From Bacteroidales bacterium UBA4243 (GTDB lineage: Bacteria > Bacteroidota > Bacteroidia > Bacteroidales > F082), in assembly GCA_002396205.1 (NCBI GenBank), contig DGXB01000109.1:1-14993 (forward strand): a stretch of 14,993 nucleotides of DNA. Reading direction: 5' to 3'. The position numbers were made by a program, and so were the translations under genes. Of this stretch, positions 1-5,985 are shown one piece after another. Positions within the stretch are counted from its first letter, which is position 1, and each line of letters starts with the position of its first letter. The notes below the pieces were generated by a model. It did not search any database. It had not been told where the DNA came from and saw only the letters and a program-made list of their open reading frames with translations.

Positions 1-693
1 GCCCTCGGCGGGATAGTTGGCCATAGAGTAGGCCCTGACTGTCTCCTCGGTGTTCTTGCACTTGAGCGAGAACATGTCATATTTTTGCCAAGTGGGCAGG
101 TACTCGCCGAGCGACTCCTTGTCGATGTCCTTGTCGTAGTCCATCTCGAAGGTTGGAATCTTGATTTGGGCATAAGAACCAGGAATGAAGTCCATGTGCT
201 CACCTTCGGGCAGAGCCACGATAAACTCCTTGATAAACGAAGACACGAGCTTGTTGCTCACCACAGTGCATTCGTATTCCTTGACCTCAAGCACCGAGTC
301 GGGCACCTGCACCTTCATGTTGTCCTTAACCTTAACCTGGCATCCCAGTCGCCAGTGGTCTTGCTGCTCCTTGCGCGAGAAGTGAACAGTCTCGGTTGGC
401 AGGATGTCGCCTCCACCCTCGAGCACCTGAATCTTGCACTGTCCGCAGCTTCCCTTGCCACCACATGCGCTTGAGAGCATTACGCCTCCCTCGTGCAGGC
501 TATTGAGCAACGACTTGCCACTTTCAATCTCAATCTCCTTCTTGCCGTTGTTGATGCTGATTTTCACTTTTCCTGTTGCCACGAGATAGTGCCTTGCAAG
601 AAGCAGGATTATCACGAGCAGCAGCGTGAGCACCAGGAAGATGATGGCGCTCGATAGAACGGTCAATGTTGAATTTACTCCTAAAATTATCAT
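1..693 (-). CDS. nqrF: Na+-translocating NADH:quinone reductase subunit F, N-terminal part (cut by window edge)
   Basis: NqrF is the NADH-oxidising entry subunit of the Na+-pumping NQR complex. It passes electrons from NADH through FAD to a [2Fe-2S] cluster on the cytoplasmic side. The first 231 codons are present. One N-terminal membrane helix lies at about residues 9-33. A plant-type ferredoxin domain follows with ligands C77, C83, C86 (C-x5-C-x2-C) and C118. The fragment ends just after the FAD-binding motif RAYS (220-223) of the ferredoxin-reductase domain. The NADH-binding C-terminal half lies outside the window, so completeness cannot be judged. The start is the ATG at 693, because the helix begins directly after it. 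It is the last gene of the nqr operon, 26 bases downstream of nqrE. Confidence 0.96.
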   Translation of the reverse strand, partial: MIILGVNSTLTVLSSAIIFLVLTLLLVIILLLARHYLVATGKVKISINNGKKEIEIESGKSLLNSLHEGGVMLSSACGGKGSCGQCKIQVLEGGGDILPTETVHFSRKEQQDHWRLGCQVKVKDNMKVQVPDSVLEVKEYECTVVSNKLVSSFIKEFIVALPEGEHMDFIPGSYAQIKIPTFEMDYDKDIDKESLGEYLPTWQKYDMFSLKCKNTEETVRAYSMANYPAEG

Positions 694-719
694 AATCAAT
701 GTGTGTGCAAGTTGTTTTA

Positions 720-1334
720 CTAAAGTTTAATGCCCATGAAGCTCATGAAGGCTATGCCCATGAGGCCTGTAATGATGAATGTGATGCCCACGCCTCGCAG
801 TGCTGGTGGGATGTTGCTGTAGGCAATCTTCTCACGGATTGCAGCAAGGCCCACAATGGCGAGGAGCCAACGAATGCCGCTGCCTGCTCCGTAGACTGTA
901 GCGGTCCAGCACGATGCGAAGTCGCGCTGCTGCATGAATAGGGCGCCTCCCAGGATGGCACAGTTAACTGCAATAAGCGGCAGGAAGATGCCGAGCGAGT
1001 TGTAGAGCGCTGGAGCAAACTTCTCAACTGCCATCTCTACTAATTGGGTGCCCGATGCAATCACTGCGATAAACATGATGAGGGCGAGGAAGCTCATGTC
1101 CACATCCTTGAAGCTGTCGCCCAGCCATGCGAGAGCACCAGGCTCAAGCACATATTTATTGAGCATGTAGTTGAGGGGAATAGTCACAACAAGCATGAAC
1201 GTAACAGCGATGCCGAGGCCGAAAGCGGTTTTCACATTCTTGGAGACGGCCAGATAAGAGCACATTCCCAAGAAATAGGCAAAGATCATATTGTCGACGA
1301 AGACGGATTTAATAAATAGTCTGAAAAATTCCAT
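720..1334 (-). CDS. nqrE: Na+-translocating NADH:quinone reductase subunit E
   Basis: This is an integral membrane subunit of NQR, 204 residues, close to the family's usual length of about 200. It is almost wholly hydrophobic, with about six membrane helices, and belongs to the NqrDE/RnfAE family. C25 (in GMCSYLAV) and C125 (in AVNCAILGG) match the paired half-channel cysteines. In the Vibrio enzyme these, together with two from NqrD, bind the intramembrane iron centre that carries electrons across the membrane. The motif regions VFVDNMIFAYFLGMCSYLAVS and LGIFLPLIAVNCAILGG are typical of NqrE rather than NqrD. It lies 6 bases downstream of nqrD and 26 bases upstream of nqrF, so co-transcription is expected. 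Confidence 0.97.
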   Translation of the reverse strand: MEFFRLFIKSVFVDNMIFAYFLGMCSYLAVSKNVKTAFGLGIAVTFMLVVTIPLNYMLNKYVLEPGALAWLGDSFKDVDMSFLALIMFIAVIASGTQLVEMAVEKFAPALYNSLGIFLPLIAVNCAILGGALFMQQRDFASCWTATVYGAGSGIRWLLAIVGLAAIREKIAYSNIPPALRGVGITFIITGLMGIAFMSFMGIKL

Positions 1335-1340
1335 GGCCGT

Positions 1341-1967
1341 TTAGTTTTGGTTGTTCTCTTGCATTTCGGGGTTACGGGTGCGCTGAATCCAGATGATGAC
1401 ACCTACAACAATGAGTGCCATCGGTGGTAAAATCATGAGTCCGTTGTTTTGATAACCAGCCTCATAGAACGACTGCGGGATGACCTGATAGCCAAGCAAA
1501 GTACCTGACCCAAACAATTCACGGAAGAAGGCTACGATGACAAGTATCAAGCTGTAACCCAGGCCGTTGCCCAATCCGTCCAAGAACGACTCCCCAGGCC
1601 CATGCGACAAGGCAAAAGCCTCCAAGCGCCCCATGATAATGCAGTTGGTAATGATAAGTCCCACATAAACAGATAGTTGTTTGCTTACATCGTAGGCGAA
1701 GGCCTTCAGGAATTGGTCGATCAAGATGACCAAGGTGGCCACAACGACAAGTTGCACGATGATACGAATACGGTTAGGGATACCCTTTCGCAGCAGCGAG
1801 ATGATGAAATTCGACAACGCCGTCACGACCGTCACCGAGAGGCCCATCACCAAGGCAGGCTTGAGTTGGGCGGTCACGGCAAGGCAAGAGCAGATACCCA
1901 GCACCAAAACGGTGACGGGATTCGTCTTACGCAAAGGTTCTATAATGAGTTTCTTCAAGTTAGCCAT
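1341..1967 (-). CDS. nqrD: Na+-translocating NADH:quinone reductase subunit D
   Basis: This is an integral membrane subunit of NQR, 208 residues, paralogous to NqrE. Cysteines C26 and C28 (LGICSCLAVT) and C109 (ITNCIIMGR) lie where the family places its iron-centre ligands. The stretch ITNCIIMGRLEAFA and the glycine-rich DGLGNGLGYSLIL segment are diagnostic of NqrD. About six helices are visible, and the polar C-terminus (RTRNPEMQENNQN) should be cytoplasmic or periplasmic extramembrane tail. The start ATG at 1967 has GAGGAG-like sequence within the end of nqrC, 2 bases downstream of whose stop it begins. This spacing suggests translational coupling. Confidence 0.97.
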   Translation of the reverse strand: MANLKKLIIEPLRKTNPVTVLVLGICSCLAVTAQLKPALVMGLSVTVVTALSNFIISLLRKGIPNRIRIIVQLVVVATLVILIDQFLKAFAYDVSKQLSVYVGLIITNCIIMGRLEAFALSHGPGESFLDGLGNGLGYSLILVIVAFFRELFGSGTLLGYQVIPQSFYEAGYQNNGLMILPPMALIVVGVIIWIQRTRNPEMQENNQN

Positions 1968-1969
1968 AG

Positions 1970-2584
1970 TTATTCTCCTCTCTCTGCTATTCTGCTTAAA
2001 TATGCCGAATATTTCTCCAGAGTGTTGTCAATCATTTCTTTAACTCCATTCGAAGTCTTGGTTGCTCCAGTGATGGCATCGAATTGAATAGGAACGAGGT
2101 TCCCATTTTCAAGTATCTGTTTGCCAGAGAATTGACCTTTGAATTTCTCGGTTGTGATTTCACCACCCAAACCAGGGGTTTCCGACTTGTGGTCGAAGTT
2201 GGCGCCCAAAATGGTCTTGCCATCGGCAGCAATGGCGAGATAGCCCCAAATGGGACCCCAAAGCCCGTTGCCTTGCATGGGGATGACGCTGATTTGTCGA
2301 TCGATGACAAATAAAGGAAGGGTGCCGTCGTCAGAGATATTGCCGCTCTCATCCAAAAGAAATGAACCTGTGCAATGCTTCTCGAAAAGCAAGGGAGCGT
2401 TTTTGGCGTTGACATCGGGAATGCCCGCTGCTGTAAGAATGCTAATGCGTTTCTCGTTCTTCTTGTTTCGGTCTTGGAAAGGCTGTAGCCACAAGGCCGT
2501 CACCGTGAGCAGCACCGCCACAATGACGATTAAAACAGTGGCGTATAAGAAGATATAACGATTGCTATTGACATCTTTCTTCAT
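1970..2584 (-). CDS. nqrC: Na+-translocating NADH:quinone reductase subunit C (covalent FMN protein)
   Basis: NqrC carries a covalently bound FMN on the periplasmic side and relays electrons to NqrB. The protein has 204 residues, with one N-terminal membrane helix (about 10-34) and a soluble FMN-binding domain. The ApbE flavin-transferase recognition motif DAITGAT occupies residues 169-175, so T175 is the predicted FMN attachment residue. The conserved HKSETPGLG segment (132-140) is also present. Vibrio NqrC is about 257 residues; the shorter form is usual in Bacteroidota from memory. The start codon overlaps the nqrB stop as ATGA (4 bases), indicating translational coupling. Full function needs an ApbE enzyme, which is not in this window. 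Confidence 0.97.
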   Translation of the reverse strand: MKKDVNSNRYIFLYATVLIVIVAVLLTVTALWLQPFQDRNKKNEKRISILTAAGIPDVNAKNAPLLFEKHCTGSFLLDESGNISDDGTLPLFVIDRQISVIPMQGNGLWGPIWGYLAIAADGKTILGANFDHKSETPGLGGEITTEKFKGQFSGKQILENGNLVPIQFDAITGATKTSNGVKEMIDNTLEKYSAYLSRIAERGE

Positions 2585-3807
2585 GACTTAACGGTTTTTG
2601 AGAGTTTTAAAGCACGATGTTGGCGCATTTTGATGTTTCTGGCCACCACACAGTGGTCGATGAGCGGGGCGAAGCAGTTCATGAGCAAGATGCTGAGCAT
2701 CATACCCTCGGGATAGGCCGGGTTGATGACACGCAGCATCACGGCGAAAATACCGATGAGCAGGCCATAGATCCACTTGCCCGTGTTGGTCTGGGCTGCC
2801 GTTACAGGGTCGGTGGCCATAAAGACCGCACCGAACATGAAACCGCCCATCAGGTAATGGTAGTAGAACGGCACTTGCATGTATTCGTTGGCGCCAATGG
2901 CATTGAATAACAAGCCCATGAGGCCACCACCAAGGATGACTGAGAGCATAATACGCCAGCTGGCGATACCCGTAATCAACAGTAGGGTCGCACCGAGTGC
3001 GACCGCTATCACCGATGTTTCACAAGTCGACCCAGGAATGGTTCCAATCAACATATCCAAGGCGGAAGCCGAAGGATGCACGCCAGCGGCCAATTCAGCC
3101 AAAGGCGTGGCGCTCGTGATGGCGTCGGTGCCCCAGAGGTCGGCGGCAACCCAAACGTTGTCGCCCGACATCCTAGTAGGATAAGCGAAAAAGAGGAAAG
3201 CGCGCGCCACCAAGGCGGGATTGAGGAAATTCATGCCCGTGCCGCCGAAGACCTCCTTGCCGATGATGACGGCAAAGGCCGTGGCAAGGGCAAGTTGCCA
3301 CAAAGGCGTAGTGACCGGCACAATCATCGGTATGATGAAACCTGTGACCAAAAAGCCTTCGTTCACCTCATGGTGACGTATCTGAGCGAAGGTGAATTCG
3401 ATGCCCAAACCGACGATATACGACACTGCCAACATGGGCAGCATTCTCAAAAAGCCAAACCAGAGGCAATACCACCAACTGGCCACCGAGCCAAGTTCGT
3501 ATGGCCAATCCGTGGCGTGGAGCGAAGTCTGGTAGCCGATGTTCCACATGCCAAAGAGCATGGCGGGAACGAGGGCGATGACGACCATAATCATGGCGCG
3601 TTTCAAATCGATGGCGTCACGAACGTGGCTTCCACGCCTGGTGACCCGATTGGGCGTGAAGGCAAAGGTGTGGAAAGCTTCGTATGTGCTTCCCAGCCAA
3701 GCCCATTTCCCTTTTGGCTTATGAGTCTCGAACCACTTTGCCAGCCCTTTAAACGCAGTGCTCTTCACTTTATACTCCTCACTCCTAACTCCTAACTTCT
3801 TACTCAT
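2581..3807 (-). CDS. nqrB: Na+-translocating NADH:quinone reductase subunit B
   Basis: NqrB is the main membrane subunit of NQR. It binds riboflavin and covalent FMN and is thought to form the Na+ path. With the start at 3807 it has 408 residues, near the usual 410-415. An AGGAGG ribosome-binding site lies 7 bases upstream, and the ATG overlaps the nqrA stop as ATGA. An in-frame ATG at 3891 lies inside nqrA and is not needed. The predicted FMN attachment is T234 in DAITSAT (228-234). The conserved GKEVFGGTGMNFLNPALVAR stretch (183-202) is intact, with about ten helices. The first ~15 residues are encoded by a 7-bp tandem repeat and do not resemble remembered NqrB N-termini. The downstream sequence KPKGKWAWLGSTYEAFHTFAFTPN returns to family pattern. 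Confidence 0.96.
   Translation of the reverse strand: MSKKLGVRSEEYKVKSTAFKGLAKWFETHKPKGKWAWLGSTYEAFHTFAFTPNRVTRRGSHVRDAIDLKRAMIMVVIALVPAMLFGMWNIGYQTSLHATDWPYELGSVASWWYCLWFGFLRMLPMLAVSYIVGLGIEFTFAQIRHHEVNEGFLVTGFIIPMIVPVTTPLWQLALATAFAVIIGKEVFGGTGMNFLNPALVARAFLFFAYPTRMSGDNVWVAADLWGTDAITSATPLAELAAGVHPSASALDMLIGTIPGSTCETSVIAVALGATLLLITGIASWRIMLSVILGGGLMGLLFNAIGANEYMQVPFYYHYLMGGFMFGAVFMATDPVTAAQTNTGKWIYGLLIGIFAVMLRVINPAYPEGMMLSILLMNCFAPLIDHCVVARNIKMRQHRALKLSKTVKS
3774..3807. repeat. 7-bp tandem repeat covering the nqrB start
   Basis: On the plus strand the units are ACTCCTC, ACTCCTA, ACTCCTA, ACTTCTT and a partial ACTCAT that contains the nqrB start codon (complement). The run therefore encodes the first residues of NqrB (MSKKLGVRSEE). 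Seven is not a multiple of three, so gain or loss of one unit would shift the nqrB frame unless compensated. Confidence 0.75.
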
Positions 3808-5288
3808 GATAATCCCTCCTTTCTCAGTTTTTCCAATGCCTCGCGGATGATGGCTTGGATGTCGGTTTTCGAAGTGTCGATGAACTCGCAAAGGGCGAAG
3901 TCTTCGGGCTCAACTTCGTAAATGCCCAAATTCTCCATCAGCTCGATGTCGCCGATGATGCAGGCCTTGATGAGTTGAGTGGGATAAATGTCGAAGGGGA
4001 AGACACGCTCGAAATTGCCCGTGAAGACCAAGGGACGCAAGTCGCCGTGGGTGTTGGTGTCGAATTTCCAGAAGTTTTCGAAGCGCGGTAGCTTGATGCC
4101 CATGGGCTTGAAGGTGCTTTTCGGCATGAAACCACTGAGGAAGGTACGCGAGAAGCTGAACTTCCTAAAGCCAGGCATCAGCCAGCCCATGAAGTCGTAA
4201 TAGTCGCCTTCGGGCAGGATGCTCACCAAGTCGTCGTAGGCACTCAGGAAACCATCAGCGGCGATTTGTGTGCCGCTCAGGATGTCGCCCGAAATGACAC
4301 GATTTTCCTTCGTGGCATCGTTGGCATCCATCTTAGGATACACATTGTTAAGCAGTTGCGCTTCGGTAATCTCAGCCAAACAAGCCCCAAACTTTAAACG
4401 ATAATAATGTGGGTTCTTGATATTGGGTCCAGCCACGGCGACAACGCGCTCAGGCTTGTAAATGCCTGTGGCAACCAATTCACCCAACACGGCAACGTCC
4501 TGCAGGTTCATCGTCCAAATGATTTCTCCTTTATTAATTGGGTCAATGTGGGCGATTTGGGTGCCGATGTTCCCCGACGGGTGGGGACCCTTAACATGGT
4601 GAATTTCTATTCGTCGCTTCGCGTCATTGACTCCGTCGAATGCAGAGCATTTGCGAGGAACGAAGCAATCCAAACTCGCAAGCTTCTGTCCCGGCCTAAA
4701 GCAAACATGCACCACTCCATCCGTCAATTTCGCCAACGCTTCAATGCCTTTGACCAACATAGCCTCTTTGCCTTGCATAACGAAATCATAATCAGGTGCC
4801 AGAGGTGCGCTGCTGAAGGCACTGACGAAGATGGCCTTGGGCTTGTCATCGGGGTTGGCGACAGTGCCAAAAGGCCGTTGGCGCAGTTGGGTCCAAAGGC
4901 CGCATTGCAGCATAGCTGCTTTGATTGCATCTGCCGTGGTCAAAGCCGCTGTCGCGGATTTGTAATCCGCGACGGTCGAGCCTGCGGATTTGAAATCCGC
5001 TTCCACAACCACCTCCAAAAGCTTGCGTTTCTCGCCTCTCACAATTGCTTTCACCTGCCCGTTAACGGGTGAAGTGAAGCGGATGCGTTCATCGCTCTTG
5101 TCGCAAAACAAGGCATCGCCGACATCCACCAAATCGCCTTCCTCAACCAGCAATCGTGGCGTGAGGCCCACAAAGTCAGTGGGCTTCATGGAGTAGGTCG
5201 TGATGCTGCGCGCATCGGTGAGGCGTTTCTCAGCCGCTCCACTGACGGGCAGGTCAAGACCTTTCCGTATCGTTATGGTCTCAGACAT
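3804..5288 (-). CDS. nqrA: Na+-translocating NADH:quinone reductase subunit A
   Basis: NqrA is the peripheral cytoplasmic subunit of NQR that docks on NqrB and has been linked to quinone binding. The N-terminus (TITIRKGLDLPVSGAAE), RFTSPVNGQVKAIVRGEKRK (70-89), KGPHPSGNIGTQ (233-244) and the C-terminal PEDFALCEF segment match the family. It has 494 residues, longer than the 446-450 usual in Vibrio and Bacteroides from memory. Part of the excess (~17 residues) is at residues 206-226, where the DNA is a short interspersed repeat. Residues 97-113 (ADFKSA...ADYKSA) come from two palindromes, in a linker that is variable anyway. No frame is broken, so the protein is probably functional. It starts 1 base after the upstream NuoE-like gene. 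Confidence 0.96.
   Translation of the reverse strand: MSETITIRKGLDLPVSGAAEKRLTDARSITTYSMKPTDFVGLTPRLLVEEGDLVDVGDALFCDKSDERIRFTSPVNGQVKAIVRGEKRKLLEVVVEADFKSAGSTVADYKSATAALTTADAIKAAMLQCGLWTQLRQRPFGTVANPDDKPKAIFVSAFSSAPLAPDYDFVMQGKEAMLVKGIEALAKLTDGVVHVCFRPGQKLASLDCFVPRKCSAFDGVNDAKRRIEIHHVKGPHPSGNIGTQIAHIDPINKGEIIWTMNLQDVAVLGELVATGIYKPERVVAVAGPNIKNPHYYRLKFGACLAEITEAQLLNNVYPKMDANDATKENRVISGDILSGTQIAADGFLSAYDDLVSILPEGDYYDFMGWLMPGFRKFSFSRTFLSGFMPKSTFKPMGIKLPRFENFWKFDTNTHGDLRPLVFTGNFERVFPFDIYPTQLIKACIIGDIELMENLGIYEVEPEDFALCEFIDTSKTDIQAIIREALEKLRKEGLS
4613..4671. repeat. Interspersed repeat inside nqrA
   Basis: The stretch begins GTCGCTTCGCGTCAT and ends TTGCGAGGAACGAAGCAATC. The second half resembles a 'CATTGCGAGGAACGAAGCAATCC'-type dispersed repeat that I recall from several bacterial genomes. 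The GCTTCG and CGAAGC ends form a weak inverted pair. The first 15 bases recur exactly, in reverse complement, at 14463-14477 in the intergenic region after the hydrogenase-like gene. It is translated as NqrA residues ~206-226 (LDCFVPRKCSAFDGVNDAKRR), absent from homologues I remember. Confidence 0.7.
4951..5000. repeat. Two adjacent short palindromes inside nqrA
   Basis: The first palindrome (4951-4973) has perfect 10-base arms GTCGCGGATT / AATCCGCGAC around TGT. The second (4984-5000) has 8-base arms GCGGATTT / AAATCCGC around one base. Both share the core GCGGATTTG(T/A)AATCCGC and lie 10 bases apart. On the coding strand they encode ADFKSA and ADYKSA in NqrA (97-102, 107-112). This looks like a duplicated, REP-like palindromic element carried in frame by a coding gene. 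Confidence 0.75.
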
Positions 5289-5289
5289 T

Positions 5290-5595
5290 TTATTTGAGGT
5301 TAAGCAAAGGATAGATCTGCTTCACAAAAAGCTCCTCGGCATTCTCCTTGGTGACATGATGCAGAAGAAAACCGTCGTCACAAAGCGTCATGTTCGGCAT
5401 CTCTTGGTTCATCATGGATCCAGTCTCGCACTTTACATTCACGCCATTGATGCACTCGTTGAAGCAAAAACTAGCTTTCAGTTCGATTAAGTCTTCGACA
5501 TCGTATTTCTTCAGCAAACTTTTGAATTCCTGAATCACGTCGTAAGAACCATTGAGGTGACACGAACTTCCAGTACAAATCTTTATTATCATCAT
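5290..5595 (-). CDS. NuoE-like thioredoxin-fold [2Fe-2S] ferredoxin
   Basis: This small protein (101 residues) matches the C-terminal thioredoxin-like [2Fe-2S] domain of NuoE / hydrogenase small subunits. C7 and C12 lie in CTGSSCHLNGS, and C44 and C48 in CFNEC, the family's C-x4-C...C-x3-C ligand set. An extra C56 has no assigned role. It lacks the N-terminal helical part of full NuoE (~160 residues), so it is a stand-alone ferredoxin, presumably cytoplasmic. It is transcribed with nqr: its stop is 1 base before the nqrA start, and the only good promoter is upstream of it. The start may be the first or second ATG (5595 or 5592); there is no clear ribosome-binding site. Similar stand-alone proteins occur in clostridial and Thermotoga [FeFe]-hydrogenase gene groups, so a link with the genes at 7544-14455 is possible. 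Its electron partner here is unknown. Confidence 0.85.
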   Translation of the reverse strand: MMIIKICTGSSCHLNGSYDVIQEFKSLLKKYDVEDLIELKASFCFNECINGVNVKCETGSMMNQEMPNMTLCDDGFLLHHVTKENAEELFVKQIYPLLNLK

Positions 5596-5720
5596 TACAT
5601 TGATTTATATATTATATCTTGTCTTTATTGGAGCATCCGTAGCATTTACATACCTTATTATTATAATTATTCTACTCGTTCGCTTATTCGCTACGTTTTT
5701 ATCGTATATGTATCTCGCTG

Positions 5721-5749
5721 CAAAATTACGACATTTATTTTGATTTCAA
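5721..5749 (-). promoter_or_regulatory. Bacteroides-type promoter for the NuoE-like/nqr operon
   Basis: On the minus strand TAATTTTG (5728-5721) matches the -7 consensus TAnnTTTG exactly. A TTG at 5749-5747 stands 18 bases upstream as a -33 element. Transcription would start near 5714, giving a leader of about 120 bases. Confidence 0.6.
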
Positions 5750-5879
5750 CGAAAAAAAAGTAAAAATTTTCAAAATTGAGGTTTTAGGCATGTTTTAAGC
5801 TCTTATATCATAGATAATCTTTTATATTACAATAGATTAAGCTTTATTTCTAAGAATAGTTTGGAAATATTTCATTTTT

Positions 5880-5913
5880 TTTGCTTCAAGTATTTGATTT
5901 CTTTGTACTTTTG
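5880..5913 (+). promoter_or_regulatory. Bacteroides-type promoter for aspA
   Basis: TACTTTTG at 5906-5913 matches the -7 consensus TAnnTTTG. TTTG at 5880-5883 is a possible -33 element, with a 22-base spacer that is slightly long. The start point would be near 5920, leaving a 5' leader of about 65 bases. The spacer overlaps the left arm of the inverted repeat at 5883-5901. Confidence 0.6.
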
Positions 5914-5984
5914 CAAACGATAAAAATATATCGATTACAAAATAGTAATAAGTTTAATCAATTGAAAATCAAAATACTTGAAGC
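5883..5984. repeat. Inverted repeat flanking the aspA -7 box
   Basis: The left arm (5883-5901), read as reverse complement, is GAAATCAAATACTTGAAGC. The right arm (5964-5984) is the same sequence with two extra A bases in its A-runs. The 62 bases between the arms hold the TAnnTTTG box and the presumed start point. The right arm ends 1 base before the aspA ATG. It could be a regulator site pair, an invertible segment or a DNA cruciform. Full RNA pairing would need a start upstream of 5883. Confidence 0.7.
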
Positions 5985-5985
5985 C

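Larger units (their letters stand above)
5596..5985. other. Divergent intergenic region between nqr operon and aspA
   Basis: This AT-rich 390-base region has no convincing gene. A short plus-strand open frame (about 5557-5763) is low complexity and overlaps the NuoE-like gene. The region contains one Bacteroides-type promoter facing left, one facing right, and a 19-21 base inverted repeat beside aspA, each listed separately. Long A/T runs fill 5751-5880. Confidence 0.7.

Noticed and set aside
3076..3795. Long plus-strand open frame (239 codons) opposite nqrB
   Set aside because: It is antisense to a well-supported membrane protein gene, its product is rich in His/Asp/Gly/Arg as expected for an antisense shadow, and it has no family resemblance.
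5557..5763. Small plus-strand gene in the nqr-aspA intergenic region
   Set aside because: The product is low-complexity Tyr/Ile/Ser-rich sequence, the frame overlaps the NuoE-like gene antisense, and it covers the minus-strand promoter.
5881..5985. Upstream in-frame start for aspA
   Set aside because: The added residues are encoded by the promoter and the inverted repeat, and similarity to aspartases begins at the ATG at 5986.
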